Below are positions 18,072-30,551 of a stretch of 64,000 nucleotides of DNA, in pieces. The notes beneath the pieces were generated by a model, which was not told the DNA's origin, ran no database searches, and saw only the letters and a program-made list of their open reading frames with translations. The translations under genes and the position numbers were made by a program. Numbering within the stretch: the stretch's first letter is position 1; the number at the start of each line of letters is the position of its first letter. The stretch is from assembly GCF_030814015.1 (NCBI RefSeq), contig NZ_JAUSUL010000003.1:124001-188000 (forward strand), read 5' to 3'. This stretch comes from Amorphus orientalis (GTDB taxonomy: Bacteria > Pseudomonadota > Alphaproteobacteria > Rhizobiales > Amorphaceae).

Positions 18072-18713
18072 ATGTCGACACCGCTAAAGTTCTTGATCGT
18101 TCCGGTCACGCCGTTTCAACAGAACTGTTCGATCGCCTGCTGCACGTCCAGCAACCGATCGGCGATCATCGATCCGGGAGGGGACATCGAGCGGATCAGG
18201 CAGGCGATCTCCGAAAGCGGATCGGAGCCGGAGAAGATCATTCTCACCCATGGCCACATCGACCACGCAGGAGCGGCCGCCGAACTCGCGGAGGAGCTCG
18301 GCCTTCCGATCGAAGGCCCGCACGAGGCCGACAAGTTCCTGCTCGATGACCTGGTGAGCCACGGCGGGCAGCTCGGCATTCCCGCCCGCCCGGTCGCGCC
18401 CGACCGCTGGGTCGATGAAGGCGGAGAGGTGACGATCGGCGACTGCAGCTTCTCGGTGATGCACATTCCCGGCCACACGCCGGGCCACGTGGTCTATCTG
18501 TTCTCGTCCGGGGACATCCTGATCGGTGGCGACGTGCTGTTTGCCGGCTCGGTCGGACGGACCGACTTCCCCTACGGCGACCACGACGCGCTCATTTCCG
18601 GCATCCGGGAGAAGCTGATGCCGCTTTCCGACGACACCATCGTGCTGACCGGACACGGCCAGGCCACCACGATCGGTCGGGAACGCCAGGCAAACCCTTT
18701 CCTGAAGGGGTAA
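18072..18713 (+). CDS. MBL-fold metallo-hydrolase, glyoxalase II-like
   Basis: A 213-residue metallo-beta-lactamase-fold hydrolase with the metal motif THGHIDHAG (H60, H62, D64, H65), HIPGHTPGHVVY and the distal GGDVLFAGSVGRTD, GHGQATTIGRER. The short length and motif set match the YcbL/type I-like glyoxalase II group, which hydrolyses S-lactoylglutathione or related thioesters. The substrate is inferred only. The start at 18072 is chosen because homology begins there. In-frame codons upstream run into the promoter area shared with csp. Confidence 0.85.
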   Translation: MSTPLKFLIVPVTPFQQNCSIACCTSSNRSAIIDPGGDIERIRQAISESGSEPEKIILTHGHIDHAGAAAELAEELGLPIEGPHEADKFLLDDLVSHGGQLGIPARPVAPDRWVDEGGEVTIGDCSFSVMHIPGHTPGHVVYLFSSGDILIGGDVLFAGSVGRTDFPYGDHDALISGIREKLMPLSDDTIVLTGHGQATTIGRERQANPFLKG

Positions 18714-18727
18714 GCCGCCGCATCCGA

Positions 18728-19624
18728 TCAGGGATGCATCGCCGCGTGCACGATGCCCATGGCGGCGAAAGCCCCGTCCGCGACGGCAAAAGCGACCGAA
18801 TGGGGCATGCGCGCCATGTCGCCCACGGCGTAGACACCGGGAACGCTGGTCGCCTTGTCGGCGCCGGTCTTCACGATCGGCCCGAGCGGCGTCTCCTCGA
18901 AGGCGCAGCCGAGGTCGGCCGCGAGCCCGCTGGCCGGCCGCATCTCCGGCGCTATGTAAAGACCGGCCACCGGAACCAGACGCCCATCGGTGAGGCGGAC
19001 GCCGTCGAGACCGGCCCCCTCCCCTTCGACGGCCGCAACCGGCGTTTCCTCAAGTTGGATGCCCCGCGCGATCAGATCCGCACGGTCGTCGTCGGACACC
19101 TCGATCTTCCCGTCGAGGAACAGGGTCGTCGGCCCCCAGCGCGGGATCATCCGTGCCTGGGTAAGCGACATCGGCCCCGTCGCGAGTACGCCCAGCGGCC
19201 GGCCGCCGAATTCGTAGCCGTGGCAGAACGGACAGTGGATCACGCTCTCGCCCCAGTGGGCGCCCAGGCCGGGCACGTCGGGAAGCACGTCGGTGACACC
19301 GGTCGCCAGCACCAGCGTCTGCGCGCCGAACGTGCCGTCCCCGGTCTCCACGACGAAACCGTCGTCGCCCTTTCGGGCCCACCTGGCGAGGCCCGATGCG
19401 ACGCTTGTGCCCTCATAGGCCGCCAGCTGGCGCCTTGCCCGCTCCAGGATCGCGGCCGGGTTCTCACCGTCGCTGCCCAGGAACCCGTGGGAGGCGGACG
19501 CGAAGCGGTTGCGCGGGCTGCCGCCGTCGATCACGAGCACCCGGAAGCGGGCCCGCGCGAGCTGAAGGGCGGCCGAAAGGCCGGAGAAGCTGCCGCCGAC
19601 AACAATGACGTCATGATGGTGCAT
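18728..19624 (-). CDS. Thioredoxin-reductase-like FAD oxidoreductase
   Basis: A 298-residue flavoprotein. The FAD dinucleotide motif is VVGGSFSGLSAA (8-19), ATGV is at 107-110, and the redox pair CPFC is at 131-134 inside HCPFCHGYE. A C-terminal GVYAVGDMAR closes the FAD domain. The second nucleotide site, normally a GxGxxA motif, reads GVLATGPMSL, so NADPH binding may be altered. It belongs to the thioredoxin-reductase-like family without an attached thioredoxin. Its start overlaps the end of the upstream Rrf2 gene by 14 bases, which makes them one operon. Confidence 0.85.
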   Translation of the reverse strand: MHHHDVIVVGGSFSGLSAALQLARARFRVLVIDGGSPRNRFASASHGFLGSDGENPAAILERARRQLAAYEGTSVASGLARWARKGDDGFVVETGDGTFGAQTLVLATGVTDVLPDVPGLGAHWGESVIHCPFCHGYEFGGRPLGVLATGPMSLTQARMIPRWGPTTLFLDGKIEVSDDDRADLIARGIQLEETPVAAVEGEGAGLDGVRLTDGRLVPVAGLYIAPEMRPASGLAADLGCAFEETPLGPIVKTGADKATSVPGVYAVGDMARMPHSVAFAVADGAFAAMGIVHAAMHP

Positions 19625-20069
19625 GGTCGTGGGTCCTGCCCGGATGACGCGCCAGCCGCTCGCGGAAGTCCGCGTCAAGATCGGCCAGCGTGATGGTGGA
19701 AAAGCGCTCTAGAAGACGGGCTTCGGCGTCGCGCATGGCGTCGTCGACGCGGGCGTTGACCGCCTGTTCGACGAGACAGTCCGGAGTCTCGTTGCGGTTG
19801 CCGAAGGCGAAGAGGGGCGGTTCGCCGAGCGCCACGTAGACGTCCTTCAGGGTGATCTCGGAAAGCGGGCGGCTCAGGGTCCAGCCGCCGCCCTTGCCGC
19901 GGCCGGAGCGGACCAGCCCCGCATCGCGCAATCCGCCCATCGTCCGGCGGACCACCACCGGATTGGTCCCGAGGTGGCGGGAGAGCACCTCAGAGGGGAC
20001 CGGGGCGTCCTTGGACGCCATGTGAAGGAGCACATGGAGAACGGAGGAGAGGCGGCTGTCGAGTTTCAT
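19611..20069 (-). CDS. Rrf2 family transcriptional regulator
   Basis: A 152-residue winged-helix repressor with VLHVLLHMASK, TNPVVVRRTMGGLRDAGLVRSGRGKGGGW (split here over residues 35-63) and a C-terminal dimerisation helix. It has a single cysteine (C98, in TPDCLVEQ) rather than the three of FeS-type IscR/NsrR, so a thiol-based redox sensor is more likely than a cluster sensor. It is the first gene of an operon with the CPFC flavoprotein. A palindrome covering its own start codon suggests autorepression. Confidence 0.9.
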   Translation of the reverse strand: MKLDSRLSSVLHVLLHMASKDAPVPSEVLSRHLGTNPVVVRRTMGGLRDAGLVRSGRGKGGGWTLSRPLSEITLKDVYVALGEPPLFAFGNRNETPDCLVEQAVNARVDDAMRDAEARLLERFSTITLADLDADFRERLARHPGRTHDHAPS

Positions 20070-20088
20070 GTAACTTCATATGTTACAT
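20068..20088 (-). promoter_or_regulatory. Candidate Rrf2 operator over the start codon
   Basis: ATGTAAC, seven bases, GTTACAT: perfect 7-bp arms in a 21-bp site, AT-rich against a GC-rich background. It includes the regulator's own ATG. The spacing and symmetry suit an Rrf2 dimer. Binding here would block initiation of the regulator-flavoprotein operon. Confidence 0.7.
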
Positions 20089-20221
20089 ATAAAGCCCGAG
20101 TGCAAGAGATCGATGACGGTCTTCGCCCCCGAAGGGCGAACCGCCCTGCAACAATGGGGGTCTGATCGATTTCGGAGAACGGCGTACCCGCTCCGCGGCC
20201 GGCTTGCCGGGGCGCAACCGA

Positions 20222-21376
20222 TCAGGGACGGCGGAGGAGCCCGATCCCGCCGAGGATCGCCAGAAGGATGATCCCGGCGGCGAATCCGTTCGCCGTCGGC
20301 ACCAGGCCGAACCGGCTGGTCGCATAGCCCGCCGCCAGTACCGGCAGGGCGTTGGCCAGGTAGCACAGCACGTAGAAGGCGGACATCAGGCCCGCCCGCT
20401 CGTCTGGGGCGGCAAGGGGCATGACGCTCCGGATCGCGCCGAGAAAGCCGACGCCGAAGCCGACGCCGGCCAGCATCGACCCCAGAAGGAGCAGGACCGG
20501 GTTGGCGATGTCGATGCTCAGCACCACCGCAGCCACGCCGAAGGCCAGCGCGCCGGTGCCTGTGGCAAGCGCCGTTCTCGCCGGCTGGTTGCGCATCGCG
20601 ATCACGGAGACCGCCCCGGTCATGGTCAGCGCGAACACCGCCGCGCCGCCGATCCAGGCGGCGTCCTCGCCGGCGAACTCCGTAATCAGGGACGGCATCA
20701 ATGACAGATAGTAGCCGCCCAGCGCCCAGATCGCGATCAGGATCGGGGCCACGCCGATCAGCGCCGGACGGGCGCGCGGCGGAACGACGATGCGGAAACG
20801 GATCCGGTGACGGCCCGGCGCCCGTTCGCCGAGCGTTTCGGGCGCCCGTGCCGTCCGCGCGATCTGAAGCAGGAAGATTGCCACGAGGACCACGAAACCG
20901 AGATGCAACGGCGCCGGCGCATAGCGCACCAGGAGCGCGGATGCGAGCGCGCCGATCCCCATCCCCGTCATCGGCGCGACCGAGTTGGCGAACCCGCCCG
21001 CATCCCGGTCGACGTCGATCAGGGTGGCGCCGACGGTGGCCGCGGCGATGCCGGTCGCCACGCCCTGGACGACCCGCGCCGCGATCAGCCATTCGGCCCC
21101 CGATGCGAGCAGGAAGAGGGCCATGGCCGCCAGTTCCAGTCCGATCGCGCCGAGGATCACCGGCCGACGGCCGACATGGTCGGAGATCGGCCCCAGCAGG
21201 ATCAGCGACGCGAGCAGCGCGAGCGGATAGATGGCGAAGATCGAAGTCAGGACGAGGGGCGAAAACCCGAACGCGTCCTGGTAGAGCCGATAGAGGGGCG
21301 ATGGCACGCTGGAGGCGGCCAGGAACGCGATCAGCGTGGCCGAGTGCAGCCAGATCAGCGCGCGGTTGGACGTCAT
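20222..21376 (-). CDS. MFS transporter
   Basis: A 384-residue major facilitator superfamily protein with about twelve hydrophobic segments. The loop 2-3 signature GPISDHVGRRPVI is present, and the second half contains MLAGVGFGVGFLGAIRSVMPL and DERAGLMSAFYVLCYLANALP. Small-molecule or drug efflux is inferred from family only. It sits 152 bases upstream of nothing on its strand and is separated from the Rrf2 promoter by the 20090-20221 gap, so it is probably a single-gene unit. Confidence 0.85.
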   Translation of the reverse strand: MTSNRALIWLHSATLIAFLAASSVPSPLYRLYQDAFGFSPLVLTSIFAIYPLALLASLILLGPISDHVGRRPVILGAIGLELAAMALFLLASGAEWLIAARVVQGVATGIAAATVGATLIDVDRDAGGFANSVAPMTGMGIGALASALLVRYAPAPLHLGFVVLVAIFLLQIARTARAPETLGERAPGRHRIRFRIVVPPRARPALIGVAPILIAIWALGGYYLSLMPSLITEFAGEDAAWIGGAAVFALTMTGAVSVIAMRNQPARTALATGTGALAFGVAAVVLSIDIANPVLLLLGSMLAGVGFGVGFLGAIRSVMPLAAPDERAGLMSAFYVLCYLANALPVLAAGYATSRFGLVPTANGFAAGIILLAILGGIGLLRRP

Positions 21377-21458
21377 CGACGCAGGAATTCCTTACCCGGC
21401 GGGGCCGATCGGCCGCCGAGACGCCGGACGGCGGCCCGGGGACGGTGATCCGCCGGAA

Positions 21459-25385
<3,927 letters not shown>

Positions 25386-25389
<4 letters not shown>

Positions 25390-27023
25390 CGACCCGCCCC
25401 GCTCCCTTCGGCCGGCTGACCGCCGAGATCCGCCAGGACCTCCCGTGTGTCGACGTCCATGGCCGCGGCCTCGCCGAGCTCCACCTCGACGATCGCGTCG
25501 GGGTACTCGGCGAGAAGGTCCCGCCCCCCTTTGTCGCCGGTGACCGCCATCAACTCCGTGAAGAACCGGCGCGACCAGAGGACCGGATTGCCCCGCTTGC
25601 CGCCGTGGGTCGGCACCACGATCAGCGCGCCCTTCTCCGGATCGAAGGCGTCGATCAGCCGGTCGATCATCGCCGGTTCGATCATCGGCATGTCGCCGAG
25701 CAGCACCAGCGCCGCGTCGGCCTCATCCGGCAGCGCCGCAAGCCCCGCCCGAACGGAGGTGGAGAGACCATCGGCATAAGACGGATTGTCGACGGTCTGA
25801 ACCGAAAGCCCGTCGAGCGCGCCTCTTACGGCGTCGCCGCCATGGCCGGTCACGACAACGATGGGATCGGCGCGGCTCGCCGCGGCCGCCTCCACCACCC
25901 GGCGCACCAGCGGCATCCCGTCGATGGTGGCCAGCATTTTCGGGCTGCCCATGCGGGTCGAGCGGCCTGCCGCCAGGACAAGCGCTGCCACCGTCGGGCT
26001 GTCTGCCTCCCGCTCCGCCGTCGGCTCCGAGCGCGGTTGCGGCCGGGACACGATCTCCATCAGGAGCCCGCCGACGCCGAGACCCACGATGTCGTCCGGC
26101 GTGACGTCGAGGCCCGCCAGCGTGCGGTTGAGCACCCAGTCGAAGCCGTTCTCCTTCGGACTGCGCGCACAGCCCGGCGCCCCGATCACCGGCCGCCCCG
26201 CGAGCCGGCCGATCAGAAGCAGGTTGCCCGGATCCACCGGCATGCCGAAGTGATCGACCGTGCCGCCGGCCCGCTCGATCGCTTCCGGGATCACGTCGTG
26301 GCGGTCGACGACGGCCGACGCGCCGAACACGATGAGGAGGTCCGGGCCGTCGGCCAGCCGCGCCAGCGCATCCGCCAACGCCGGGGCTTCGTGGGCGACC
26401 CGTTCGTCGGCCTCGATCCGTGCCCCTGCCGGGGCGAGCCGGTCGCCCAGGATCTTGAGCGTCTTGTCGACGATGGAGGGCTTCAGGCCGGGCAGCAGCG
26501 TCGAGACGACCCCGACCCGCATCGGCCGAAAGGGTGCCACCGACAGAAGCGGCGCGCCGGAGCCGGCGACCTCCTCCGCCCGCGCCATCACCTCGGCCTC
26601 GACGGCAAACGGGATGATCTTGACGGTCGCGATCATCCGGCCCGCCTCCACGGCGGCCCGGTCCTCCAGCGTGGCCAGCGTCACCGACGGGCCGACCCGG
26701 TTGAGCCGGTCGACGGCGGCGCGGTCGACCTGGAAGACGCCGGCTTCGGTCGCGAACAGATTGGCCCGTCCGGTGAAGGCGTCGTCGATGCGGATGTGCG
26801 GGCCCGCAACGGCCGACGCCAGCCGGCCCGCGGCCGCATCCTCGTCGACATCGCCGGGCGCAAGCACGGCCGCGACGACATCGGCGATGCCGTCCTCGCG
26901 AAGGCGCCCAAGCGCCTCCGCGTCGAGCACCGTGCCCTTCTTCAGAACTCCAGACGATAGCCGGACCGTGTGGGCGAGGATCGCGCCTTCGGCCTCGTCG
27001 ACCGGAACCGGTCCGAACTTCAC
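25386..27023 (-). CDS. Molybdopterin-binding / MocA-like nucleotidyltransferase fusion
   Basis: A 545-residue two-domain protein. Residues 1 to about 330 resemble molybdopterin-binding MoeA/MogA-type proteins (VPVDEAEGAILAHTV, VGVVSTLLPGLKPSIVDKT, FGASAVVDRHDVIPEAI, GAPGCARSPKENGFDWVL). Residues ~344-545 are an NTP-transferase of the MocA/MobA group with LAAGRSTRMGSPK (350-362) and LLGDMPMIEP. It likely makes the cytidylylated molybdenum cofactor for xanthine-oxidase-family enzymes. The start is GTG at 27023, overlapping the XdhC-like stop (GTGA). The Mo enzyme itself is not in the window. Confidence 0.85.
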
Positions 27024-27733
27024 GCCGCCGACCTCTCCTCGACCGCCTGCGGCCGCTTCCTCAAGGCCTCGATGATCTGCGCGAGCACGGCGACGGCAAT
27101 CTCCGGCGGGCTCGCCGCCCCGATCGCAAGCCCGATCGGCGCCGCGATGCGGTCGATGTCCTCGCCCGCGATGCCGAGCTCCGTCAGCCGCTCCCGGCGC
27201 TTGCCGTGGGTCTTCCGGCTGCCGAGTGCACCCACATAGAAGCAGCCCGCGTCGAGTGCGGCCTGAAGCGCCGGATCGTCGACTTTCGGATCGTGGGTGA
27301 GAGCCGCCACGGCCGTGTACGGATCGAGCCCGACCTGCGGCAGCGCATCCTGCGGCCACTCGGCGACCAGGTTCACGCCCTCGAAGCGCTCCGGCGTCGC
27401 AAACGCGGTGCGCGGATCGATGATGGTGACGTCGAAACCGGCGAGCGCCGCCATCGGCGCCAGCGCCTGGGAAATGTGGACCGCGCCGATCGCCACGATC
27501 CGCGCCGGAGGCGTGTGCACGGTAAGAAACACCTCCGCTCCGTCCGGCGCCTCGACCCGGCCCGATTTGCCCGAGCGGAACCGCGCGGAAAGCACGTCGG
27601 CCAGCGGATCGCCGCCGAGATCATCGGCTTCCTTCACCAGCCGCTGGCTGCCCGACGCAAGGTCGGTCACCACGATCGCGGCGCGCCGCGCGGCGCGCTC
27701 GACGTTCAGCGCCTTGAGTATCTTCAGATCCAT
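27020..27733 (-). CDS. XdhC/CoxI family protein, Rossmann-domain part
   Basis: A 237-residue protein related to the C-terminal part of XdhC, the chaperone that inserts sulfurated Mo cofactor into xanthine-dehydrogenase-family enzymes. Seen are a Rossmann start RIVAIGAVHISQALAPMAAL, DVTIIDPRTAFATPERF, ALTHDPKVDDPAL and YVGALGSRKTH, then PIGLAIGAASPPEIAVAVLA. The canonical XdhC is one chain. Here its N-terminal domain is a separate 103-residue gene 7 bases upstream. It overlaps the next gene by four bases. Confidence 0.87.
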   Translation of the reverse strand: MDLKILKALNVERAARRAAIVVTDLASGSQRLVKEADDLGGDPLADVLSARFRSGKSGRVEAPDGAEVFLTVHTPPARIVAIGAVHISQALAPMAALAGFDVTIIDPRTAFATPERFEGVNLVAEWPQDALPQVGLDPYTAVAALTHDPKVDDPALQAALDAGCFYVGALGSRKTHGKRRERLTELGIAGEDIDRIAAPIGLAIGAASPPEIAVAVLAQIIEALRKRPQAVEERSAA

Positions 27734-27740
27734 GACCGCC

Positions 27741-28052
27741 TCAGCGCACCGGTTCGACGAAGACGCGGATGGTGCCGCCGCACGACAGCCCAACCTCCCA
27801 TGCGGTCTCGTCGGCCACCCCGAACTCCAGCATCTGCGGCTTGCCGGTCTCGATCACGTCGACCGCCTCGGCGACCACCGCGCCTTCCACGCAGCCGCCC
27901 GAAACGGAGCCCTCGAACCGGCCCTCCTCGTCGATGACGAGATGGCTTCCGACCGGCCGGGGCGCGGAGCCCCATGTATCGACCACCGTGGCGAGCGCGA
28001 CCTTGCGGCCCTCGCTCGACCACGCTTCCGCGATTGTCAACGGATCGTCCAT
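27741..28052 (-). CDS. XdhC/CoxI N-terminal domain protein
   Basis: A 103-residue stand-alone XdhC_CoxI domain with VVDTWGSAPRPVGSHLVID, GSVSGGCVEGAVVAEA and GLSCGGTIRVFVEP. The Cys residues in SGGC and SCGG are the conserved ones thought to handle sulfurated cofactor. It is preceded by a perfect AGGAGGT four bases before the ATG, the best ribosome binding site noticed here, and it leads the operon xdhC-N, xdhC-C, moeA/mocA-like, antiporter. Confidence 0.88.
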   Translation of the reverse strand: MDDPLTIAEAWSSEGRKVALATVVDTWGSAPRPVGSHLVIDEEGRFEGSVSGGCVEGAVVAEAVDVIETGKPQMLEFGVADETAWEVGLSCGGTIRVFVEPVR

Positions 28053-28350
28053 TGCGACCTCCTAGAATTCTGACGGATCGAACCGGGCCGGCGCACCGGT
28101 CCGATAAGCGACACCGGTGTCCGGCGCCCCGACCGTCCGTGTCGGTTTCTTGCACCCAATATGATCCCGGCGGGCGGTCGGGACAAACCCCGCGTGACGC
28201 CTCTTTCCGGACGAGCGCACCGGGCTGGGTCCGCCGGGACCGGGCCGCGACAGCGCGGGTGCATGGAACGCGATCGCTCGCGGACGCTTGACTGCAGGCA
28301 TGATATCCCGCGACGACCGAGACCACCGGAAAGCCAACTGGACCCGAGCG

Positions 28351-28980
28351 ATGAGCGACACACTGACCGGCACGGATCGCGCCCGATCCGCAGGGAGCAA
28401 GGGGCACGGCACCGGCAAGACCAGACTGACCGACCTGCTCGACGATCTGACCGAAAGCTCCGGCACGGAAACCGTCGGCTCTCTGATCAAGCGGTTCGGC
28501 GCCCGCTCCTTCGGGCCGGTGATGGTGCTGATGGCGCTGTTCGCGATCCTGCCGACGGGCGCAGTGCCCGGATTCAGCGCCGTGTTCGGCGCGGTCGTGC
28601 TCTATCTCTCGGGACAGTTGCTGTTCGGCCTGTCGCATCTCGCCCTGCCGAAGCGTCTGGCGCGCGCCGAAATTCCCGAGGACAAGCTGGCCGGCCTCCT
28701 GAAGCGCGTCCGCCCCACCGCCCGGCTTCTGGACAAGACCCTGAAGCCCCGGCTGACCGGTCTCAGCGAAAAACCCTGGGTCCGCCTCGTCGCGGCCATG
28801 TCGGCAGCCATGGCCGTGTCGATGATCGCGCTCGCCTTCGTGCCGTTCGCCGCACTGCCGCCGGGCGGCGTCATGCTCCTGATCGGGCTCGGGCTGGTCA
28901 GCCGCGACGGGATCGCAGTGCTGGCCGGGCTCGCCTGCGGAGCGGTCTGGCTTGGGGTTCTCGCCTATTTCGCCTTTTGA
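28351..28980 (+). CDS. ExoD family exopolysaccharide synthesis protein
   Basis: A 209-residue membrane protein of the ExoD family. It has a hydrophilic N-terminus, LTDLLDDLTESS, then hydrophobic segments around FGPVMVLMALFAILPTGAVPG, LYLSGQLLFGL and two C-terminal helices. ExoD of Sinorhizobium affects exopolysaccharide production and alkali tolerance, with the mechanism unknown. The start is uncertain: ATG at 28351 has a weak ribosome site and ATG at 28303 is the alternative. It is transcribed divergently from the XdhC operon across a 298-base gap. Confidence 0.8.
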   Translation: MSDTLTGTDRARSAGSKGHGTGKTRLTDLLDDLTESSGTETVGSLIKRFGARSFGPVMVLMALFAILPTGAVPGFSAVFGAVVLYLSGQLLFGLSHLALPKRLARAEIPEDKLAGLLKRVRPTARLLDKTLKPRLTGLSEKPWVRLVAAMSAAMAVSMIALAFVPFAALPPGGVMLLIGLGLVSRDGIAVLAGLACGAVWLGVLAYFAF

Positions 28981-28995
28981 GCGCGTCCGGGCACA

Positions 28996-30543
28996 TCACT
29001 CCGCACGGCCGGTCGGGTCGCCTTTCGGGTCGCTGACGAGCCACACGTCGTAGCGGGCGATCGCCACGCCGTTGGCCTCCCGCACCAGCGTGGCGATCTT
29101 CTCGAAGTTCTCGAACCGCCGGTCCAGATGCCACACGCCCAGGCGGCGGGATTCGTCCAGCACCAGGCCCGGCTTTTGCAGGAGCGCAAGATCCGGGGCC
29201 GGCAGATTGGCGTAGCGCAGCGGCTCGACGAGCCCGAACACCGGCGTCGTCTCCGGCAGATAGAAGGAGAACTCGCCGGTCGTTGTGTAGTGGATGGTTC
29301 CGACCCACGCCGCGCCGGTCTCCTCGCGCAGCGCTTCGACCTCGCCGGCAAGCTCCTCCCAGCCGCGCAGCTGCTTGGTCGGATCCCGGTCGGTGACGAA
29401 GCCGGCGGTCATACCGGCGTGCACGATCGCCAACAGCGTCAGGCCGATGCCGACCGGCGCGACAAGCGCCCTGAGCCGCTCCCATCCCCTGCGACGGCGC
29501 TCCGACACGCCGGCGAGCGTCGCGGCTTCGGCCGAAATCAACGCGATGGCCGGATAGAGCGGCGCCGGCCAGTTGCCCTGCACCCGGTCATGCAGACCGT
29601 GAACCAGCAGATAGGCCAGGAACGGCATGCCGGAGAGCAGCACCAGCCAACGGCCCGGGTTCTCCCGCCGCGGAGACCGGGCGATGGCGATCATGCCCAT
29701 GATCAGGAACGGGATCATCAGCGGCCCGATCAGCCCGAGCTCGGCCAGCACGAATTCCGGAATGAACTTGAGAACCAGATGGTCGCCGGCCACCCGGCCG
29801 AACTGCTTGGCGAACGAGACCCACTCGTTCTGGGCGTTCCAGTAGACGACCGGCAGCGCCAGAACGACGGCGAGAATCCCGCCGATCCAGAGCCAGGGGC
29901 TCGCCAGCCACTTGCGCTGGCCTGGGACGGCAAGCAGCCACAGCACGATGCCCGCCCCGAGGAACAGCCCGGAATACTTTGCGAGAAGCCCGAGACCGGC
30001 GAACAGGCCGACCGCGAGCCACCAGCGTCCGTCGTCGGAGCGGACCAGTTCCAGGAGGGCCCAGATCGCGAGCCCCCAGAAGAATGCCGACGGCACGTCG
30101 GGTGTGGCGATCATGGCGCCGATGCCGACGAGAAGGGTGGCGTTGAACCACACCACCGCCCGCCCGGCCGTTCGCCGGTCTCCCGAGAGGAGCCAGCCCG
30201 CCCGCCAGATGGCGACCGAGCCGACGGCCACGGCGAGAACGGTGACGAACCGGATGCCGAGCGTGGTGTCGCCGAACAGCGCCTGGCCGGCAGCGATCCA
30301 CCAGCCGACCATCGGCGGGTGGTCGTAGTAGCCGAGCGCCGGCGCGAGCGCCCAGAGCCGGTAGTAGGCCTCGTCCTCGGTGAGCCCGATGGTGGCGGCG
30401 GCGACGAGCCGGACCACGGTGAGGGCGATCACGATCGCCGCGACGGTCCAAGGCGACCCGAGATCGATCAGGGGGCGGCCGCCGGCCGGCGCGGACGGGA
30501 TAGCACTCTCGCTCAAGCGCGGGTCGGCTCCGGTCGGTCGCAT
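28996..30543 (-). CDS. Glycosyltransferase family 39 (ArnT-like) membrane protein
   Basis: A 515-residue polytopic protein of the polyprenyl-phosphate-sugar-dependent glycosyltransferase type. The first periplasmic loop contains the catalytic-type TEDEAYYRLWA and YYDHPPMVGWW. Many hydrophobic segments follow, then a soluble C-terminal domain. Such enzymes move a sugar from a lipid carrier to a lipid or protein on the outer face of the membrane. The ATG at 30543 lies eight bases after the stop of the GT2-GtrA gene, which probably makes the lipid-linked sugar donor. Confidence 0.85.
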   Translation of the reverse strand: MRPTGADPRLSESAIPSAPAGGRPLIDLGSPWTVAAIVIALTVVRLVAAATIGLTEDEAYYRLWALAPALGYYDHPPMVGWWIAAGQALFGDTTLGIRFVTVLAVAVGSVAIWRAGWLLSGDRRTAGRAVVWFNATLLVGIGAMIATPDVPSAFFWGLAIWALLELVRSDDGRWWLAVGLFAGLGLLAKYSGLFLGAGIVLWLLAVPGQRKWLASPWLWIGGILAVVLALPVVYWNAQNEWVSFAKQFGRVAGDHLVLKFIPEFVLAELGLIGPLMIPFLIMGMIAIARSPRRENPGRWLVLLSGMPFLAYLLVHGLHDRVQGNWPAPLYPAIALISAEAATLAGVSERRRRGWERLRALVAPVGIGLTLLAIVHAGMTAGFVTDRDPTKQLRGWEELAGEVEALREETGAAWVGTIHYTTTGEFSFYLPETTPVFGLVEPLRYANLPAPDLALLQKPGLVLDESRRLGVWHLDRRFENFEKIATLVREANGVAIARYDVWLVSDPKGDPTGRAE

Positions 30544-30551
30544 CGGCGGGC

